A program made the translations under genes and the position numbers. Source: Ectobius pallidus (lineage: Eukaryota; Arthropoda; Insecta; Blattodea; Ectobiidae). From it: a stretch of DNA of 64,000 nucleotides. Shown piece by piece: positions 62,113 through 64,000 of the stretch. Under the pieces are notes generated by a model. It searched no databases. It was not told the origin of the DNA and saw nothing but the letters and a program-made list of their open reading frames with translations. How positions within the stretch are numbered: position 1 is the first letter of the stretch; every line of letters begins with the position of its first letter. The DNA lies in the NCBI GenBank assembly GCA_964059195.1, contig CAXKWD010000005.1:147279265-147343264 (forward strand), read 5' to 3'.

Positions 62113-64000
62113 CTGAGGTTTACAGTCTCTAAGCTATACGTGTAGCATATTTCAAGTTTCTAACTAATCTGGAAGTGGACAAGCATTAATGTCAGTGAGT
62201 CAGCCGTTTTTCGGGGGCTTTTTAGGGCTAAAAATTTAAAAAATGTACTTTTTGGGATTTTCCTGTGCTTTACAGCCTAAAAGCTATACGTGTAGCATAT
62301 TTCAAGTTTCTAGCTAATCTGGAAGTGAACCAACATTAATGTCAGTGAGTGAGCCCTTTTTCTGGGGCCTTTTAGGCTAAAAATTTTAAAAATGTACTTT
62401 TTGGAATTTTCCTGTAGTTTACAGCCTAAAAGCTATACATGTAGCATATTTCAAGTTTGTAGCTTATCTGGAAGTGGACAAACATTATTGTCAGTGAGTC
62501 AGCCCTTTTTCGGAAGGGGTTTTATGGCTAAGAATTAGGAAACCGTGCTTTTTGGAATTTTCCTATGGTTTACAGCCTAAAAGCTATACGTGTAGCATAT
62601 TTCAAGTTTCTAGCTAATCTGGAAGTGGACAAACATTAATATCAGTGAGTCAGCCGTTTTTCGGGGGCTTTTTAGGGCTAAAAATTAAAAAATGTACTTT
62701 TTTGGATTCTCTTGTGGTTTACAGCCTAAAAGTTATACGTGTAGCATATTTCAAGTTTGTAGCTAATTTGGAAGTGGGCAAACATTAGTGTCAGTGAGTG
62801 AGCCCTTTTTCGGGTGGGTTTTAGGGCTAAAAATTTAAAAAATGTACTTCTTGGAATTTTCCTGTGGTTTGCAGCCTAAAAGCTATACGTGTAGCATATT
62901 TCAAGTTTATAGCTAATCTGGAAGTTAACAAACATTAATGTTAGTGAGTGAGCCCTTTCTCGGGGGTATTTTAGTGCTTAAAATTTTTAAAATGTACTTT
63001 TTGGAATTTTCCTGTAGTTTACAGCCTAAAAGCTATACGTGTAGCATATTTCAAGTTTGTAGCTAATCTGGAAGAGGACAAACATTAATGTCAGTGAGTC
63101 AGCCCTTTTTCGGGAGCTTTTTAGGGCTACAAATTAAAAAATGTATTTTTTGGAATTTTCCTCTAGCCTACAGCCTGCAAGCTATACGTGTAGCATATTT
63201 CAAGTTTGTAGATAATCTGGAAGTGGACAAACATTAATGTCAGTGAGTCAGCCCTTTTTCGGGGAGTTTTTAGGGCTAAAAATTAAGAAAATGTGCTTTT
63301 TGGAATTTTCATGTGGTTTACAGACTAAAAGCTACACGTGTAGCATATTTCAAGTTTCTAGCTAATCTGGAAGTGGACTAACATTGTCAGTGAGTGAGCC
63401 CTTTTTCGGGGGGTTTTTAGGGCTAAAAATTTCAAACACGTACATTTTGCTATTTTCCTGTGGTTTACTGCCTAAAAGCTATACGTGTAGCATATTTCAA
63501 ATTTGTAGCTAATCTGGAAGAGGACAAACATTAATGTCAGTGAGTCAGAACTTTTTCGGGGGCTTTTTAGAGCTTAAAATAAAAAAAATTACATTTTGGA
63601 ATTTTCCGAGTATTTTACAGCCTGAAAGCTATACGTGTAGCATATTTCAAGTTTGTAGCTAATCTGGAAGTGGACTAACATTAATGTCAGTGAGTGAGCC
63701 CTTTTTCGGGGGGTTTTTAGGGCTAAAAATTTAAAACACGTACATTATGCTATTTTCCTGTGGTTTACTGCCTAAAAGCTATACGTGTAGCATATTTCAA
63801 GTTTGTAGCTAATCTGGAAGTGGACAAACATTAATGTCAGTGAGTGAGCCCTTTTTCGGGGGGTTTTTAGGGCTAAAAATTTAAAACACGTACATTTTGC
63901 TATTTTCCTGTGGTTTACTGCCTAAAAGCTATACGTGTAGCATATTTCAAGTTTGTAGCTAATAAGGAAGAGGACAAACATTAATGTCAGTGAGTCAGCC
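62113..64000. repeat. HOR block 28: partial unit (a-j, l, l, m...) cut by window end
   Basis: About 12.6 monomers match block 26 from 53452 at offset 8661, including the private acagtctctaag, cattttagtgct-type change in f, and acattatgctatt. The copy has cagaactttttc near 63548 where block 26 has cagccctttttc. The unit continues past the window. Confidence 0.88.

Larger units (their letters stand above)
1..64000. repeat. Satellite DNA array, ~150-bp monomer, ~428 copies, with higher-order repeats
   Basis: The core gctatacgtgtagcatattt recurs every 147-151 bp across the whole window with no interruption and no inverted copy. Diagnostic bases define monomer types: a (cagtcta, gacaagcatt, gggattttcctgag), b (tttttctggggcctttt), c (tatacatgta, cggaaggggttttatgg), d (aatatcag, ggattctc), e (taatttggaagtgggc), f (tttatagc, tttctcgggggcatttt), g (cgggagcttttt, ctacaaatt), h (cctgcaag, gtagataatc), i (ctacacgtgtag, aacattgtcag), j (caaatttgtag, ttccgagta), k (cctgaaag, cttttttggac), l (acacgtacattttgc), m (taataaggaaga), n (k-like, after m), o (ctattctataagtgaacg, ggtattaagg), p (atttgaag, catttatg, cttcgtaggg), q (cagcccatttt), r (cctaaatctatacg), s (catgtttgtag, gttgacaaac), t (gggctaaagttc). 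Extra types: c* (G-tract form of c), P (ccttttttggggg, aatgcac), U (aaaaggtatacg, tctctagc), x (cataaatgtcagggag). This looks like a eukaryotic heterochromatic satellite; a centromeric role is inference. Confidence 0.97.

Noticed and set aside
1..64000. CRISPR array
   Set aside because: The 150-bp repeats abut with no unique spacers, and the variation follows HOR types.
1..64000. CENP-B box
   Set aside because: tttcgggggc resembles the first half (TTCG), but the required A and the CGGG second half are absent from the consensus and from the variants I read.
1..64000. Telomere-type repeat TTTAGGG
   Set aside because: It occurs once per monomer inside ctttttagggct and never as a tandem run, so it is coincidental.
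1..64000. kappaB-like GGGATTTTCC in type a monomers
   Set aside because: It is a one-base variant of the common ggaattttcc segment; there is no other sign of promoter function.
1..64000. CpG decay as proof of DNA methylation
   Set aside because: Some changes fit deamination (tacgtg to tacatg in c, ttcagg in r), but others at the same CpGs do not (ttctgg, tacctg). The evidence is mixed.
1..64000. Assigning the array to a named satellite family or species
   Set aside because: I do not recognise the monomer, and no gene is present to place the organism.

Overview
The window is one uninterrupted tandem satellite array from edge to edge. The repeat unit is an AT-rich monomer of about 150 bp (hand consensus 150 bp, about 36% GC). 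All monomers run head to tail in the same orientation, and I count about 428 copies. I see no gene, RNA gene, mobile element, CRISPR array or unique-sequence island. A 64-kb pure satellite with nested periodicity points to a eukaryotic centromeric or pericentromeric (or other heterochromatic) region. I do not recognise the family, so I name no species. Open reading frames of 60-93 codons occur, but all lie inside satellite monomers and I do not call them genes.

The monomers fall into about two dozen recurring types, which I label a to t plus variants c*, P, U and x by diagnostic bases. They form higher-order repeats (HORs). The fullest unit is a 20-monomer string a-b-c-...-s-t of 2993 bp, present whole at 1-2993 and again at 28296-31288. 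A marker at the start of type a (ctgaggtttaca followed by gtct) cuts the window into 28 blocks of 20, 3, 8, 15, 9, 8, 14, 20, 3, 15, 3, 8, 24, 9, 8, 14, 8, 20, 8, 19, 5, 14, 14, 34, 54, 54, 4 and about 12.6 monomers. Almost every block runs in the order a to t with internal runs missing or duplicated. The changes are nearly always whole monomers, as expected from in-register unequal exchange.

Layout: 1-32 kb is a mosaic of 20-, 3-, 8-, 15-, 9- and 14-mers, itself duplicated as multi-kilobase blocks (offsets of about 14.22, 15.57 and 28.30 kb). 32-36 kb holds shortened 19- and 5-mers. 36-40.3 kb is a clean tandem of a 14-mer. 40.3-49.5 kb is a 34-mer (5088 bp) repeated almost once more. 49.5-64 kb holds longer, scrambled units, including a 10-mer tandem (57.5-60.5 kb) and an 8.66-kb-offset duplication that runs off the right edge.

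Points beyond ordinary satellite structure: an expanding G homopolymer (9 to 15 G) in one monomer variant; a templated, out-of-register patch seen three times; short perfect palindromes in particular monomer types; helically spaced A/T tracts; nested trimer ancestry inside the 20-mer; and a TGAGTCA or TGAGTGA heptamer at a fixed place in nearly every monomer. All identities and monomer counts were read by eye, not computed.
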